The notes: generated from the sequence alone by a model not told the origin. Counted from the stretch's first letter, positions 47,526 to 57,485 are shown. The stretch: DNA of 64,000 nucleotides from Deltaproteobacteria bacterium (GCA_016874755.1 VGTH01000001.1:124001-188000), one strand, 5' to 3'. A program made the numbers and translations.

Positions 47526-48902
47526 ATGAATGTTCAACCAACCGCTGCCCAGCGGCTCGCCCAATTTATTTGCCAGCTCAAGTATGGCGAGATTCCGGCT
47601 GCGGCGGTGTCGCGCTGCAAAGACCTTTTGTTGGATCAGCTCGGCTGTCAGTTAATCGGCTCGCTCATGCCGTGGAATCAGCCGGTCTATCGGTTTGTCA
47701 AAGCGAACAAATCGGGCGGGCCAGCGCGGATTGTGAAAACCGGCGAGCCGGTGCCGCTCGACGACGCCGTGTTGGTCAACGGCACCTACGCGCAGGGTTG
47801 TGAGCTTGACGACTACTACGATCAGGGCGGCGGCCATCCTGGGGCGGCGTCGGTGCCGGTGATTCTTGCTTTGGCGGAGCAGCAGCCGGTGAGCGGTCAA
47901 GAACTGGTCACAGCGCTGGTCGCCGGCTGCGAAGTCGGCTGGCGCGTCGGCCGCGCGCTCTTGCCGGAGCTGATGCGGCGCGGCTATCACGCGCAAAGCG
48001 CTGTGGGTGTTTTCATTGCCGCTGCTGCGGCGGGAAAAATTCTTCGGCTCGATGCCGAGCAGATGACCCATGCGCTGGCCATTGCCGGCAGTCACGCCGG
48101 CGGGACGATGGAATATGATCAGAGCGGCGGTGAGGTCAAGCGCGTGCACAACGGCATGGCCTGCTGCGGCGGGCTGCGCTCGGCCATGTTGGCGCAGGTC
48201 GGGCTGACTGGGCCGCCGACGATTTTCGAAGGGGAGCGCGGCATTCTCAAAGTGATGTCCGGCGCGTGCAACGTTGAGCCGCTCGTCAAGGATTTGGCCG
48301 TGGGCGATCATCTGGGCATCTACCACGCGGCGATGAAACGCTTTCCGGTAAATGCGAGCCAGCACGCGCCCATCGAGCTGCTCGACAAGATAATCCGCGC
48401 CAATGGAATCGCTGCCAAACAAGTCGTCAAGATTACGGCCGGCGTCAACGAAGGGATCTTGCTGCACGGCGGCACGATTTACGAACCGCAGGAAGTCATC
48501 GAAGCGCAGTTCAGCTTGCGCTTTTCGCTCGCCTTAAGACTGTTGAAGGGCAACAACGATTTGCAGAATTATCTCGATGAAAAGCTCTGGCACGATGCCG
48601 CGATGTTGGATATTGGCAGAAAGATTGATTTAATCGCCGACCCGAACGCAGTCGGGCCGCGGCGCTTTGCCTGCGCGATGACAATCGATCTGAACGATGG
48701 ACGACAAGTGAGCGACCAATTGGCCGCGCCAAAAGGCAACTATCGAAATCCGTTGACGAGGGAAGAGCTGGTGGACAAGTTTAATCGGCTCGGACGCGGG
48801 GCGCTGGGCCAAGACCGGCTCACCGGCATCGTAGAAAGCGTCGCTGTCATCGAGAACGCGCCCAACGTTGCTAGTCTTTGCGGAAGCATGGTTGCGGCTT
48901 GA
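47526..48902 (+). CDS. MmgE/PrpD family protein, copy 1
   Basis: 458 residues from ATG 47526. MmgE/PrpD fold marked by RCKDLLLDQLGCQLIGS, NGTYAQGCELDDYYDQGGGHPGA (with the family HPG) and GSHAGGTMEYDQSGGEVKR. Family members are 2-methylcitrate dehydratases, cis-aconitate decarboxylases and related enzymes of unknown substrate. It is about one-third to one-half identical by eye to the copy at 51624. First gene of a carboxylate cluster. Confidence 0.9.
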   Translation: MNVQPTAAQRLAQFICQLKYGEIPAAAVSRCKDLLLDQLGCQLIGSLMPWNQPVYRFVKANKSGGPARIVKTGEPVPLDDAVLVNGTYAQGCELDDYYDQGGGHPGAASVPVILALAEQQPVSGQELVTALVAGCEVGWRVGRALLPELMRRGYHAQSAVGVFIAAAAAGKILRLDAEQMTHALAIAGSHAGGTMEYDQSGGEVKRVHNGMACCGGLRSAMLAQVGLTGPPTIFEGERGILKVMSGACNVEPLVKDLAVGDHLGIYHAAMKRFPVNASQHAPIELLDKIIRANGIAAKQVVKITAGVNEGILLHGGTIYEPQEVIEAQFSLRFSLALRLLKGNNDLQNYLDEKLWHDAAMLDIGRKIDLIADPNAVGPRRFACAMTIDLNDGRQVSDQLAAPKGNYRNPLTREELVDKFNRLGRGALGQDRLTGIVESVAVIENAPNVASLCGSMVAA

Positions 48903-48928
48903 GAGCCGGTGCAAGGGAGAGAAGGAAA

Positions 48929-50407
48929 ATGGCAGGAACAACTTACGACGTGATTGTAGTCGGTGCCGGCAATGCCGGCTTGACCGCGGCGCTGGCGGCG
49001 CGTCAAGGCGGCGCACATGTGCTGCTCTTGGATAAATGTCCCAAAGAAGTACGCGGCGGCAATACGCGGTTTTCCGGCGGCGGCTTTCGCTTTACCTACA
49101 GCAGCATGGACGACATCCGGCCGATGGTGCCGCAGGTGACCGACGAAGAAGCCTCGCACATGGAGACGGGTACCTATTCGACGGCGGATTTTTTTGATGA
49201 CGTCATGCAGGTGACCGAATATGCGGCGGACAAAAAGCTGACCAATATTTTGGTGGAAAATTCTTATGCTACCGCCCGTTGGCTGACTGACATGAACGTC
49301 AAATGGATTCTCGCGACGAGCACGCACGCGGTCAAGACTGGCGGCAGGATCAAGTTTCCGTCCGGCCGCGTGATCTCCGTCAACGACGGCGGCCTTGGTT
49401 TGGTGGAGATGTTGTTCCCCACAGCGGAGAAAAACGGTGTGGAGATTGTCTACGGTGCCAATGCCAATGGCTTTATCGCCGATGGCAAAGGCGCGCTCGC
49501 CGGTGTGCATGTGCGCAGGCGTGAAGGCATAGTCGATTTCAAAAGCAAGGCAGTGGTCCTCGCCGCGGGCGGCTTTGAGGCCAATCCCGAGATGCGCGCG
49601 CGCTACCTCGGCACCGGCTGGGATTTGGTCAAGGTGCGCGGCTCGCGTTACAACACCGGCGAAGCGTTGAATATGGCGCTGGGCCACGGCGCCCAGCCGG
49701 TCGGTCATTGGAGCGGCTGCCACGCCGTGTTGGTCGATGCCGAAGCGCCCGACGTCGAGTGCGCCTACGAGCACCGCTATTCGTACCCCTACGGCATCAT
49801 GGTCGACATCAACGGCAAACGATTCGTCGACGAAGGCGAAGATTTTTTCAGCTACACTTATGCCAAGTGCGGGCGCGAAGTTCTTCGTTTGCCCTGGCGC
49901 ACGGCGTATCAGATCTTCGATAGTAAAACTCGCCCGCTGCTCCGCTCGGAATACAATCGCGGTTTTCACGTTTCGGCTGACAGCATTGAAGCCCTGGCGA
50001 AGAAATTGCCAGGATTGGACTGGGAGAATGTCGTGAAATCGGTGAGCGCGTTCAACGATGCTGTCAGCGATGCGCCCTTCGATCCAGCCAAGCATGACGG
50101 CAAATGCACGAAGGGGATCACGCCGGTGAAATCGAACTGGGCGCAGCGTTTGGACACGCCGCCGTATTATTTGTTTCCCGTGACCTGCGGGATTACGTTT
50201 ACTTTCGGCGGCATCGGCATCACCGAGAAGGGCGAAGTCAAAGATACGAGCGGCAACGTGATCAGCGGGTTGTTTGCCGCGGGCGAAATCACCGGCGGTT
50301 CGTTTTTTAACAATTATCCTGGCGGCTCAGGCTTAATGAAAGGCGCGGTGTTTGGACGATTGGCGGGAACCAGCGCGGCAGAATATGCCAAGGCGAAGAG
50401 AGTTTGA
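48929..50407 (+). CDS. FAD-dependent oxidoreductase, tricarballylate dehydrogenase (TcuA)-like
   Basis: 492 residues from ATG 48929 after GAAGG. FAD motif DVIVVGAGNAGLTAALAARQGG, FSGGGFRFTY, VVLAAGGFEANPEMRARYLG and the flavin-binding end ISGLFAAGEITGGSFFNNYP. Similar in plan to the flavoprotein at 9471. Between a PrpD gene and a solute-binding protein, so it probably oxidises an imported di- or tricarboxylate. Confidence 0.9.
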   Translation: MAGTTYDVIVVGAGNAGLTAALAARQGGAHVLLLDKCPKEVRGGNTRFSGGGFRFTYSSMDDIRPMVPQVTDEEASHMETGTYSTADFFDDVMQVTEYAADKKLTNILVENSYATARWLTDMNVKWILATSTHAVKTGGRIKFPSGRVISVNDGGLGLVEMLFPTAEKNGVEIVYGANANGFIADGKGALAGVHVRRREGIVDFKSKAVVLAAGGFEANPEMRARYLGTGWDLVKVRGSRYNTGEALNMALGHGAQPVGHWSGCHAVLVDAEAPDVECAYEHRYSYPYGIMVDINGKRFVDEGEDFFSYTYAKCGREVLRLPWRTAYQIFDSKTRPLLRSEYNRGFHVSADSIEALAKKLPGLDWENVVKSVSAFNDAVSDAPFDPAKHDGKCTKGITPVKSNWAQRLDTPPYYLFPVTCGITFTFGGIGITEKGEVKDTSGNVISGLFAAGEITGGSFFNNYPGGSGLMKGAVFGRLAGTSAAEYAKAKRV

Positions 50408-50425
50408 TGCATTGATTCCGAGCCT

Positions 50426-50444
50426 CCTCTCCCTCTGGGAGAGG
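50426..50444. repeat. Short hairpin CCTCTCCC/GGGAGAGG
   Basis: Perfect 8-bp arms with loop TCT, followed by CTAGAGGTGAGGGTGC, 19 bp after the TcuA-like gene. A common intergenic hairpin type; it could weakly terminate. A second repeat (50481-50513) follows. Confidence 0.6.
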
Positions 50445-50480
50445 CTAGAGGTGAGGGTGCGTTGCTGAACGCAAGCGCGC

Positions 50481-50513
50481 GAAAAGCAGATCCTTCGCTT
50501 GCGCTCAGGATGA
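50481..50513. repeat. Short dispersed repeat, copy B
   Basis: GAAAAGCAGATCCTTCGCTT then GCGCTCAGGATGAC, near-identical to the unit at 13147-13180. Confidence 0.65.
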
Positions 50514-50590
50514 CAAAACCGGCGATTTAAGCGTTGCGACACAGTTTCACAGGGCGAGGGAATAACTACGGAGTGATAGAAGGGGTTAGC

Positions 50591-51607
50591 GTGAATCAGC
50601 CAACAGCATCTTTGGTTTCTACGGTGATCATCGCGTTCGCGATTTTCCTGGCAGGCCGGCTCTCCGCCCAAGACCGCGACGCAATCATCGCCAAGGCTAG
50701 GCAGGAAAAAGAGCTGGTTTACTACAGCACCGCCGATATCCGCGATGGCACGGCGCTGGTGCACGCGTTTCAGAAGAAGTATCCCTTCGTCGAGCCGAAG
50801 TTGCTACGGCTCGGCAGTACTCAAGTGGTCACCAAGGTCTTGCAGGAGCACCGTGGCGGCGCACGCTTGTTCGACGTGATCTCGGCAACCAGTTTTCAAT
50901 TCTACGAGATTCACAAGGAAGATCTGTTTCAGAAACACGAGTCGCCGGAGCGGCGTGCCTTTCACGATGACTTCAAAGATAAAGAAGGTTACTGGGTCAG
51001 TGCTTATCACAACGCCAGCGTGGTGGCCTACAACACCCACCTAGTCAAGCCGGTGGAATTGCCGAAAAGCCTAGACGACCTGCTCGATCCCAAGTGGAAG
51101 GGCAAGATGTTGATGGACAGCCGTGAGACCGAATGGTACGCCAGCATGATTCAAATTTTGGGGCGAGAAAAGGCGCTGCGCTTGATGCGCGGTTTGGCGA
51201 AACAAGATTTGAGTTTTCGCCCGGGCCGGACTTTGATCACTCAAGTGCTGGCCTCGGGGGAAGCGCCGCTGGCGGTGAACAATTACGATCACTTGGTCCA
51301 GGCGGCTAAGAAGCGCGGCGCGCCGGTGGAGTCGCTGCCCTTGACGCCGGTGGTGAGCCGGGTGACGCCGATCGCATTGGGCCGCTACGCGCCCCATCCG
51401 AACGTGGGCCGATTGTTCATCGATTTTTCGCTCTCCGAAGAAGGGCAAAAGATTCTCCGCGGCTTCGGGCGCAGCTCGGCGCGCCGGGGCATCGAGCCCG
51501 ACGACTTGCAGCGCAAGGGCATTAAGCTCTACGTCAGCGACATCGCGCTGGCGAAGGACTACGCGCGTTACGACAAAGAGTTCAAAGAGATCTTTGGGCT
51601 GAGATAG
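50591..51607 (+). CDS. Extracellular solute-binding protein, iron(III)/ABC type-1-like
   Basis: GTG start at 50591 with AAGGGG upstream; about 338 residues. Signal peptide (ASLVSTVIIAFAIFLAGRLSAQ). The mature protein has the two-lobed periplasmic-binding pattern: ELVYYSTADIRDGTALVHAF, FDVISATSFQFYE, LDDLLDPKWKGKMLMDSRET, FSLSEEGQKILR. Transporter membrane subunits are not adjacent. Substrate unknown; the neighbours suggest an organic acid. Confidence 0.85.
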   Translation: MNQPTASLVSTVIIAFAIFLAGRLSAQDRDAIIAKARQEKELVYYSTADIRDGTALVHAFQKKYPFVEPKLLRLGSTQVVTKVLQEHRGGARLFDVISATSFQFYEIHKEDLFQKHESPERRAFHDDFKDKEGYWVSAYHNASVVAYNTHLVKPVELPKSLDDLLDPKWKGKMLMDSRETEWYASMIQILGREKALRLMRGLAKQDLSFRPGRTLITQVLASGEAPLAVNNYDHLVQAAKKRGAPVESLPLTPVVSRVTPIALGRYAPHPNVGRLFIDFSLSEEGQKILRGFGRSSARRGIEPDDLQRKGIKLYVSDIALAKDYARYDKEFKEIFGLR

Positions 51608-51623
51608 GCAAGAGGAAACGCAG

Positions 51624-52985
51624 ATGGAAACTGGCATCACGGCAAGGTTGGCACAGCATACTTCACACGTTCGCTACGAAGATATTCCGCCCGAGGCGAT
51701 CGAAAGAGCCAAGGACTGCATCCTCGATCAGGTCGGTGTCGAGCTGATCGGCTCCACTCTCGACTGGAACAAGATCGCCTATCGCTATGTCACCGACATG
51801 GGCGGGCGCGGCGAAAGCACCGTAGTCAATTATGGCACCAAGGTGCTGGCGCAGGACGCCGCCTTCGTCAACGCGACCTTCGGTCAAGGCTGCGAGCTCG
51901 ACGATGTCGGTTTCGCTGCCGGCGGTCATCTCGGCGCCGCCACCGTGCCGGCAGCGCTGGCGGTGGGCGAAAAGCAGCACTGCAGCGGCAAGGATTTTCT
52001 CGCCGCCGTGGTGGTGGGCTGCGATGTGATGTATCGCCTGCTGCGCGCGGTGCGGCCGTCGTCGGGCAAGCGCGGCTTTCATAGCCACGGCATCGGCTCG
52101 CCCTTTGGCGCGGTGGCAACCGCAGCGAGATTGCTGCGCTTAAGCGATGACCAAATGCTCCACGCATATGGCATCGCCGGCATGCATTCGAGCGGCACCA
52201 TGGAATACGACCAGACCGGCGGCGAAGTAAAACGCGTGATCGCCGGCATCGGCGCGCGCGGCGGCGTGCAATCGGCCATGCTGGCCCAACTTGGCCTTAC
52301 CGGGCCGCCGACGATCATCGAAGGCAAGCGCGGTTTCTTGAGGGTGTTTGCCGATGAGATCGAACCCGAGGAAATCACCAACGACCTTGGCAGCCATTTC
52401 AAGATCATGCGCGTCTGGTTCAAGCTCTACCCCTGCGTCGCCACGGTGCAGGGTGTTATTTACACGCTGACCAAGATGGCCGACGAGCACAAGTTTCGCG
52501 CCGAGGATATCGAAGAAATCCGCGTCGGTATTTCCGAGACCTCACTGTCTCACGGCGGCGCCATTTACGAACCGCACGATACGGCCAGCGCGCAGTTCAG
52601 CCTGCCGTTCTCGCTGGCGATCCGTTTGCTGAAAGGGGACAACGACCTGAGCTATTACATGGACTCGAAATTGTGGACCGATCCGAAAGTATTGGCGCTG
52701 GCGAAGAAAGTGAAAAGCTACGCCGATCCCAATGCCAAGAAAGATCAGAACTACAACACGACAATGGAAGTGAAGCTCACTAACGGCAAAAGCTACAAAG
52801 CCTTCGAAGCCTACCCGCCCGGCTCGCCGCTCAACATGGTGAGCCGCGACGTGCTGCGCGCCAAGTTCCGCAAGATGGCGCGCGCGGTGCTGCCAGATGA
52901 GCGCATCGACAAATTGATTGAAGCGGTCGACCGGCTCGAAAAAATAAAAGATGCCGCGCAGTTGTTGCCTTTGTTGGTGCGATAA
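51624..52985 (+). CDS. MmgE/PrpD family protein, copy 2
   Basis: 453 residues. Features parallel copy 1: RAKDCILDQVGVELIGSTLD, FVNATFGQGCELDDVGFAAG, GMHSSGTMEYDQTGGEVKR, and the same LSHGGAIYEPHDTASAQFSL block. Located 16 bp after the solute-binding gene. The two copies in one cluster probably handle related substrates. Confidence 0.9.
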   Translation: METGITARLAQHTSHVRYEDIPPEAIERAKDCILDQVGVELIGSTLDWNKIAYRYVTDMGGRGESTVVNYGTKVLAQDAAFVNATFGQGCELDDVGFAAGGHLGAATVPAALAVGEKQHCSGKDFLAAVVVGCDVMYRLLRAVRPSSGKRGFHSHGIGSPFGAVATAARLLRLSDDQMLHAYGIAGMHSSGTMEYDQTGGEVKRVIAGIGARGGVQSAMLAQLGLTGPPTIIEGKRGFLRVFADEIEPEEITNDLGSHFKIMRVWFKLYPCVATVQGVIYTLTKMADEHKFRAEDIEEIRVGISETSLSHGGAIYEPHDTASAQFSLPFSLAIRLLKGDNDLSYYMDSKLWTDPKVLALAKKVKSYADPNAKKDQNYNTTMEVKLTNGKSYKAFEAYPPGSPLNMVSRDVLRAKFRKMARAVLPDERIDKLIEAVDRLEKIKDAAQLLPLLVR

Positions 52986-53044
52986 TTTGTTTTTAGCACG
53001 GAGCACCTAGCGCGGCATAGCCGCAACCGAACCAGGCAAGAAAT

Positions 53045-53250
53045 TTTAACACAAAGAGCACAAGGGAGCACAAAGGCTGCTGCGCGCCGGATTCGGAATC
53101 GGACTCAAAGAATTTAACCGCAGAGAACGCAAAGGACGCAAAACTTCGGAGAGGAAATATTCACCACTCTAAGCGAGCTATTTCGAAGGAGGCCACGAAG
53201 GTAAGAAGCGAAATAAATGTTTTCTTCGAACTTCGCGCTCTTCGTAGCAA
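53045..53250. repeat. Dispersed palindromic repeats, copy 7 (compound)
   Basis: Three blocks in tandem: ACACAAAGAGCACAAGGGAG, then ACCGCAGAGAACGCAAAGGA with CTTCGGAGAGGAAATATTC, then CACCACTCT through GGCCACGAAGG and the right arm AACTTCGCGCTCTTCGTAGC. This fills the 282-bp gap between the convergent PrpD and MFS genes, where I see no gene. Confidence 0.7.
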
Positions 53251-53267
53251 TATCGGCGCAGTGAACT

Positions 53268-54512
53268 TCATGCAGGCTCTTCGACCAATGTCGCTCGTTC
53301 TTTGCCTTCTTCGCGGATCGCCAGGACCACCAGGTTGGCGACGAATACCGTGCCGGCGAGAAAATAGAAGGCGGTGAGAATCCCCCAACGGTCGGCGATG
53401 AAGCCGCAGAGCAGCGGCGCGATCGAGCTTAGCAAAGATTGAGCGCCGGAGAAGAAGCTCACGGTGCTGCCGCCCACTTCCTTTGGGCTCAGGTCGAGCA
53501 CCCAAGCCCAGATCACCGGACGAACGGCGTAGAGGAAGAAGCCCATGACCGCGAGGCCCGTGATGAACAACCAATTCAAGCGAAAATAGGCGAGCACAAT
53601 CAGGGCCAGGCTCGTGGAAATCAGTCCGGCGGAAAGGACACGCTTGCGACCGCTGCGATCGGAAATGCTGCCGGCAATGGGCGTGCCGACGAGTCCGGCG
53701 GTCTGAATCACGGATAGATAGAGCCCTGCCATGGCGCTGGAGAGTCCCAAATCATTGGTCAGATAGAGCGGAATAAACGTGTGCAGCCCTTGCTGCGTCA
53801 TCGAGCGCATGCCTGCGACCAGGACCAGCATAAGAATGCTCGGGTTCTGCGCCAGCTTCTTCATTCCCGATAAGTATTCTTTGGCGGAGAGACCTTTTTT
53901 CGACTGGGCGCGGCTTTCGAGCTTGCCGAAAAGGAACTTCCACAGGACCAAGGCGATGACAATGCCAGGGATCAAATTGATAAACAGCACGTTGCGCCAA
54001 GATAGGTAGAGCAGCAGCACCCCGACAAAAAGCGGCGCCAGGCTTTCGCCGACGTTGGGCCCCATGGCATGGATCGCGATGGCGAAACCGCGCTTGTCGG
54101 GATACTTTTCCGAAAGCGTCGAGATGGCCGCCGGATGCCAAAGATAGTTGCCGACGCCGACAAAGGCCATGAAGAGGGCGATCCAAAAAAAGTTCTGGCT
54201 GACGCCGACGAGAAAATAGGGCACGCCGGTGGCGACGAGCGCGAGCGCCATGAGCAGCGCTTTTTTGCCGATCAAGTCGACGAGCATGCCTGCAGGGATG
54301 TTGATCAGCAGGTTGGCGGCGGCGCGGATGGTGACGAGAAAGCCGGCTTGGCTGTAGCTGAGCCCCATCTCTTTGACCAAAAACGGCAGCAGTAGATAGA
54401 AAGTCGCCGGGCACCAGTGTGTGAACGTATGGCCCAGGGCGATCATCCATAGAACCGAATCGGTTCGGCGCAGCTCGCGAACCTGATCTGAAAACTTTTG
54501 CGTGAGTGACAT
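53268..54512 (-). CDS. MFS transporter
   Basis: 414 residues with 12 predicted helices. A-motif-like loop GMLVDLIGKKALLM after helix 2, and GSISDRSGRKRVLSAG in the second half. Starts FSDQVRELRRTDSVLWMIALGHTFTHW, unlike the OFA carriers at 1734 and 24508. Substrate not predictable. It is divergent from the ornithine-cyclodeaminase-like gene. Confidence 0.88.
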   Translation of the reverse strand: MSLTQKFSDQVRELRRTDSVLWMIALGHTFTHWCPATFYLLLPFLVKEMGLSYSQAGFLVTIRAAANLLINIPAGMLVDLIGKKALLMALALVATGVPYFLVGVSQNFFWIALFMAFVGVGNYLWHPAAISTLSEKYPDKRGFAIAIHAMGPNVGESLAPLFVGVLLLYLSWRNVLFINLIPGIVIALVLWKFLFGKLESRAQSKKGLSAKEYLSGMKKLAQNPSILMLVLVAGMRSMTQQGLHTFIPLYLTNDLGLSSAMAGLYLSVIQTAGLVGTPIAGSISDRSGRKRVLSAGLISTSLALIVLAYFRLNWLFITGLAVMGFFLYAVRPVIWAWVLDLSPKEVGGSTVSFFSGAQSLLSSIAPLLCGFIADRWGILTAFYFLAGTVFVANLVVLAIREEGKERATLVEEPA

Positions 54513-54628
54513 GGGAATGAGTTCTTGAATTCCAAGATTGATTTCCAGTCATAGTCCCGCCTGGTGACTTTTACAACTGGAAATAGCCACGCTACCAAAG
54601 GGCTTTGTCTTCGTGCTAAAAAAGATCG

Positions 54629-55606
54629 ATGTTGCTGCTCTCCGAAAAAGAAGTTGCCAGCCTGATCGACGTTGACGAACTGATCGCCGCTCTCGAGCAA
54701 GCGCACGTGCAGTACTCCACCGGCAAGGCGGTGATGCCGGTGCGTTTGGTGGTGCCGCTGGCGCAGATTCAGGGGCGCATCACGAGCATGCCCGGCTACT
54801 TGAACGAGGACAAAGCGCTCGGCATGAAAGTCGTCACTTATTTTCAGGACAATCCCAAGCGGGGGCTGCCGGCGATACTTGCGACCATCATGTTGTTTAG
54901 CAGCGAGACCGGCAAAATGATCGCGGCGATGGATGGGACTTACATCACGACCATTCGCACCGCTTGCGCATCGGCGATGGCGACCAAGGTTTTGGCGAAT
55001 GCCCAGGCGCCAGAGCTTGGAATTCTTGGCGCCGGTGTGCAGGCGCGTGCGCATATCGAAGCGCTGGCGCGCGTGCGGAAACTTGAACGGATCAAAATAT
55101 ACAGCCCATCTGGAACTAGCGCCGCAAAGATCAAGAGCGAAATGGAGCGTCAGGTCGGTGTTCCCATCGAGGTTGCCGCGAGCGCTGAAGCGGCGGTGCG
55201 TGAGGTTGATTTGCTCGTGACCGTGACAACGGCCAAAGAGCCGATCGTCAAAGCGGAATGGTTAAAGCCCGGCGTGCATATCAACGCGGTGGGATCGCAC
55301 CGGCCTGATTTGCGTGAGTTGGACGGCGCGACGTTGGCGCAGTCGAAAGTCGTCGTCGATTCGCGTGAAGCGATCATGGGGGAGTGCGGCGATATATTGC
55401 TGGCGCTGAAAGAAAAATCGGTTGGCGAGAATGTCATCCACGGTGAAATTGGCGAGGTGCTGGCGGGTGCCAAGGCGGCCCGTGCCAAGGCGAGCGAGAT
55501 CACGATCTACAAGTCGGTGGGCATCGCGATCCAAGACGTTGCTACGGCGCAGTTGGTTTATCGTAAGGCTTTGGAAAGCAAGACTGGTACAAATGTGGAG
55601 ATATAA
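54629..55606 (+). CDS. Ornithine cyclodeaminase/mu-crystallin family protein
   Basis: 325 residues. Rossmann motif LGILGAGVQARAHIEAL, plus VMPVRLVVPLAQIQGRITSM, GMKVVTYFQDNPKRGLP, INAVGSHRPDLRELDGATL. The family includes ornithine cyclodeaminase, alanine dehydrogenase and ketimine reductases; the substrate residues do not decide. NAD(P)-dependent, cytoplasmic. Confidence 0.9.
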   Translation: MLLLSEKEVASLIDVDELIAALEQAHVQYSTGKAVMPVRLVVPLAQIQGRITSMPGYLNEDKALGMKVVTYFQDNPKRGLPAILATIMLFSSETGKMIAAMDGTYITTIRTACASAMATKVLANAQAPELGILGAGVQARAHIEALARVRKLERIKIYSPSGTSAAKIKSEMERQVGVPIEVAASAEAAVREVDLLVTVTTAKEPIVKAEWLKPGVHINAVGSHRPDLRELDGATLAQSKVVVDSREAIMGECGDILLALKEKSVGENVIHGEIGEVLAGAKAARAKASEITIYKSVGIAIQDVATAQLVYRKALESKTGTNVEI

Positions 55607-55685
55607 CGGCGCCGAGGGTTTAGCGTCTCGCGTCTTGGGTTAATCCGAATCAACGCCAAACGTTAGACGCTAGACGCAGAACAAA

Positions 55686-57485
55686 ATGACTTGGGATTTA
55701 ACTACCTACTTTCCTGAATTTAATGGTCCGGCGATGCAGCAATTTAAAGCTGCGGTGCAGAGTGATGTGGATGCCTTGAAGCGCCAGGCAGCTACGTTGG
55801 GAGTCCTGCGAGCGGACAACGCGGATGCGTGGGAAGATGTTCTTTTACGCACCGAAGATGTGGCGCGCCGCTTGTCGCATCTGGGTTCTTACATCGGTTG
55901 TCTGGCTTCGTCCGATGCGCGCAACGAAGCCTATCAGCAGGAAGAAGCGGCGTTGGTTCGTTTGCGCGCCGAAGCGGGCAAGCTGCGCGTCGAGCTGTTG
56001 CGTGCCTTCAAAGAGAGCGACGAGCAGCTCTTCGGCTCGTTCATCGCGAGGCCGGCGCTCGACGGCGCGCAGCATTATCTCAAGCGGCTGCGCGAGGACG
56101 CGCGCCGTTCGATGTCGACGGAGAAAGAAATTCTCGCGACGGAATTGGGCATCGACGGCATTCAAGCCTGGGGCCGGCTTTACGACACGGTCTCGGCAAA
56201 GCTCGAGTTCGATATGGTGTTTCCCGACGGCAAGTCGGTGCGCACGCCGATGGCGCAGCGCCGCTCGCTGACGGAAAAACCCGATCGGCGTGTGCGTAAA
56301 GCGGCGTTCGAAGGCGGCAATGCGGCGTGGCAAACGGTCGAAGACACCGCCGCCAGCGCGCTCAATGCCATTGCCGGCGCGCGGCTGACGCTTAACCGGC
56401 ATCGTGGCGTCGAGCATTTTCTCGATATCGCGTTGTTTCAGGCGTCGATCACGCGCAAAACGCTCGACGCCATGTTCGAAGCGCTGTTTGCCAACTTGGA
56501 TATTCCGCGGCGTATTCTGAAACTCAAAGCGAAAGCGATGGGACGCGAAAACATCGCCTGGTATGACCTTGGGGCGCCGCTCGATTTGCCGAATCAAGAA
56601 AGACTCTCGTGGGGCAAAGCCAAGGCGACCGTGAGTGAATCGTTCGGTCGCGCCTACGCCGCCCTGGGAAAATTTTTCTCGGAGCAAGTGATTGGCAAGA
56701 ATTGGGTCGATTGGGAGCCACGCCCCGGCAAACGGCCGGGAGCTTATTGCACCGGCTCCATGCTCAGCAAAGAGTCGCGGGTGTTCATGACCTTCAACGA
56801 CTCTCTGGGGGACATGCTGACGCTGGCGCACGAGTCCGGCCACGCCTTTCACGGCGCCGTGATGCGCGAGCTGCGCCCCTATGCGCGCGCCTATCCGATG
56901 ACGCTGGCGGAGACCGCGTCGACCTTCGGGGGAAATGTATTAATGAACGGCATACTCGACGACCCGACTGTGAGTGACGCGCAGAAGGCGATGATCCTCG
57001 ACATCGAAGCCGGCCACGGCGCGGTCTATTTGTTGGATATTCCCGTGCGCTATGAGTTCGAAAAAGCTTTTTATGAAGAACGCAAAGCCGGGCCGCTGAT
57101 TGTTTCGCGCTTGAAGGAGCTGATGGCACAGACGCAACGAAAAATTCTCGGCGACGTCCTCGAAGTCGGCGGCGAAGACCCGTACTTCTGGGCTTCGAAG
57201 CTGCATTTCTACATCACTGGAATTACTTTCTACAATTTTCCGTACACGTTTGGCTATCTGCTAAGTCGGGGACTGTACGCGATGTTCAAAGAGCAAGGCG
57301 CGAGCTTCCTACCGAAATACGAAGAGTTTTTGCGTCTAGCGGGTAGCGATACGGCCGAGAATGTCGTGAAGCGAACAGTTGGAAGTGATATCGAGAAGAC
57401 AGCATTTTGGAGTGAAGCGATTCACAGCTTGCAGGAGCCAACGCGGCGGTTGGAGGAGTTGCTGCCTAAGGTGTTGCCTCAATAG
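55686..57485 (+). CDS. M3-family oligoendopeptidase (PepF-like)
   Basis: 599 residues. Zinc motif LAHESGHAFHG with the third ligand Glu in LAETASTFGGNVL, and C-terminal FYNFPYTFGYLLSRGLYAMF. No signal peptide, so cytoplasmic peptide degradation. The N-terminal half is helical, as in PepF. Confidence 0.94.
   Translation: MTWDLTTYFPEFNGPAMQQFKAAVQSDVDALKRQAATLGVLRADNADAWEDVLLRTEDVARRLSHLGSYIGCLASSDARNEAYQQEEAALVRLRAEAGKLRVELLRAFKESDEQLFGSFIARPALDGAQHYLKRLREDARRSMSTEKEILATELGIDGIQAWGRLYDTVSAKLEFDMVFPDGKSVRTPMAQRRSLTEKPDRRVRKAAFEGGNAAWQTVEDTAASALNAIAGARLTLNRHRGVEHFLDIALFQASITRKTLDAMFEALFANLDIPRRILKLKAKAMGRENIAWYDLGAPLDLPNQERLSWGKAKATVSESFGRAYAALGKFFSEQVIGKNWVDWEPRPGKRPGAYCTGSMLSKESRVFMTFNDSLGDMLTLAHESGHAFHGAVMRELRPYARAYPMTLAETASTFGGNVLMNGILDDPTVSDAQKAMILDIEAGHGAVYLLDIPVRYEFEKAFYEERKAGPLIVSRLKELMAQTQRKILGDVLEVGGEDPYFWASKLHFYITGITFYNFPYTFGYLLSRGLYAMFKEQGASFLPKYEEFLRLAGSDTAENVVKRTVGSDIEKTAFWSEAIHSLQEPTRRLEELLPKVLPQ

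Noticed and set aside
47652-48467. 271-residue open frame antisense to the first PrpD gene
   Set aside because: Shadow frame; the PrpD protein on the plus strand is well conserved.
48740-50095. 451-residue open frame antisense to the TcuA-like gene
   Set aside because: Mirror of a well-supported FAD gene; composition is that of an antisense frame in GC-rich DNA and no family motif is seen.
53045-53250. CRISPR-like array from repeated CACGAAG/GCAAAGG units
   Set aside because: Units are short, unevenly spaced, palindromic and dispersed over the window; no spacers or cas genes.
55845-56852. 335-residue open frame antisense to the oligoendopeptidase gene
   Set aside because: Shadow frame; the M3 peptidase with HESGH is on the plus strand.
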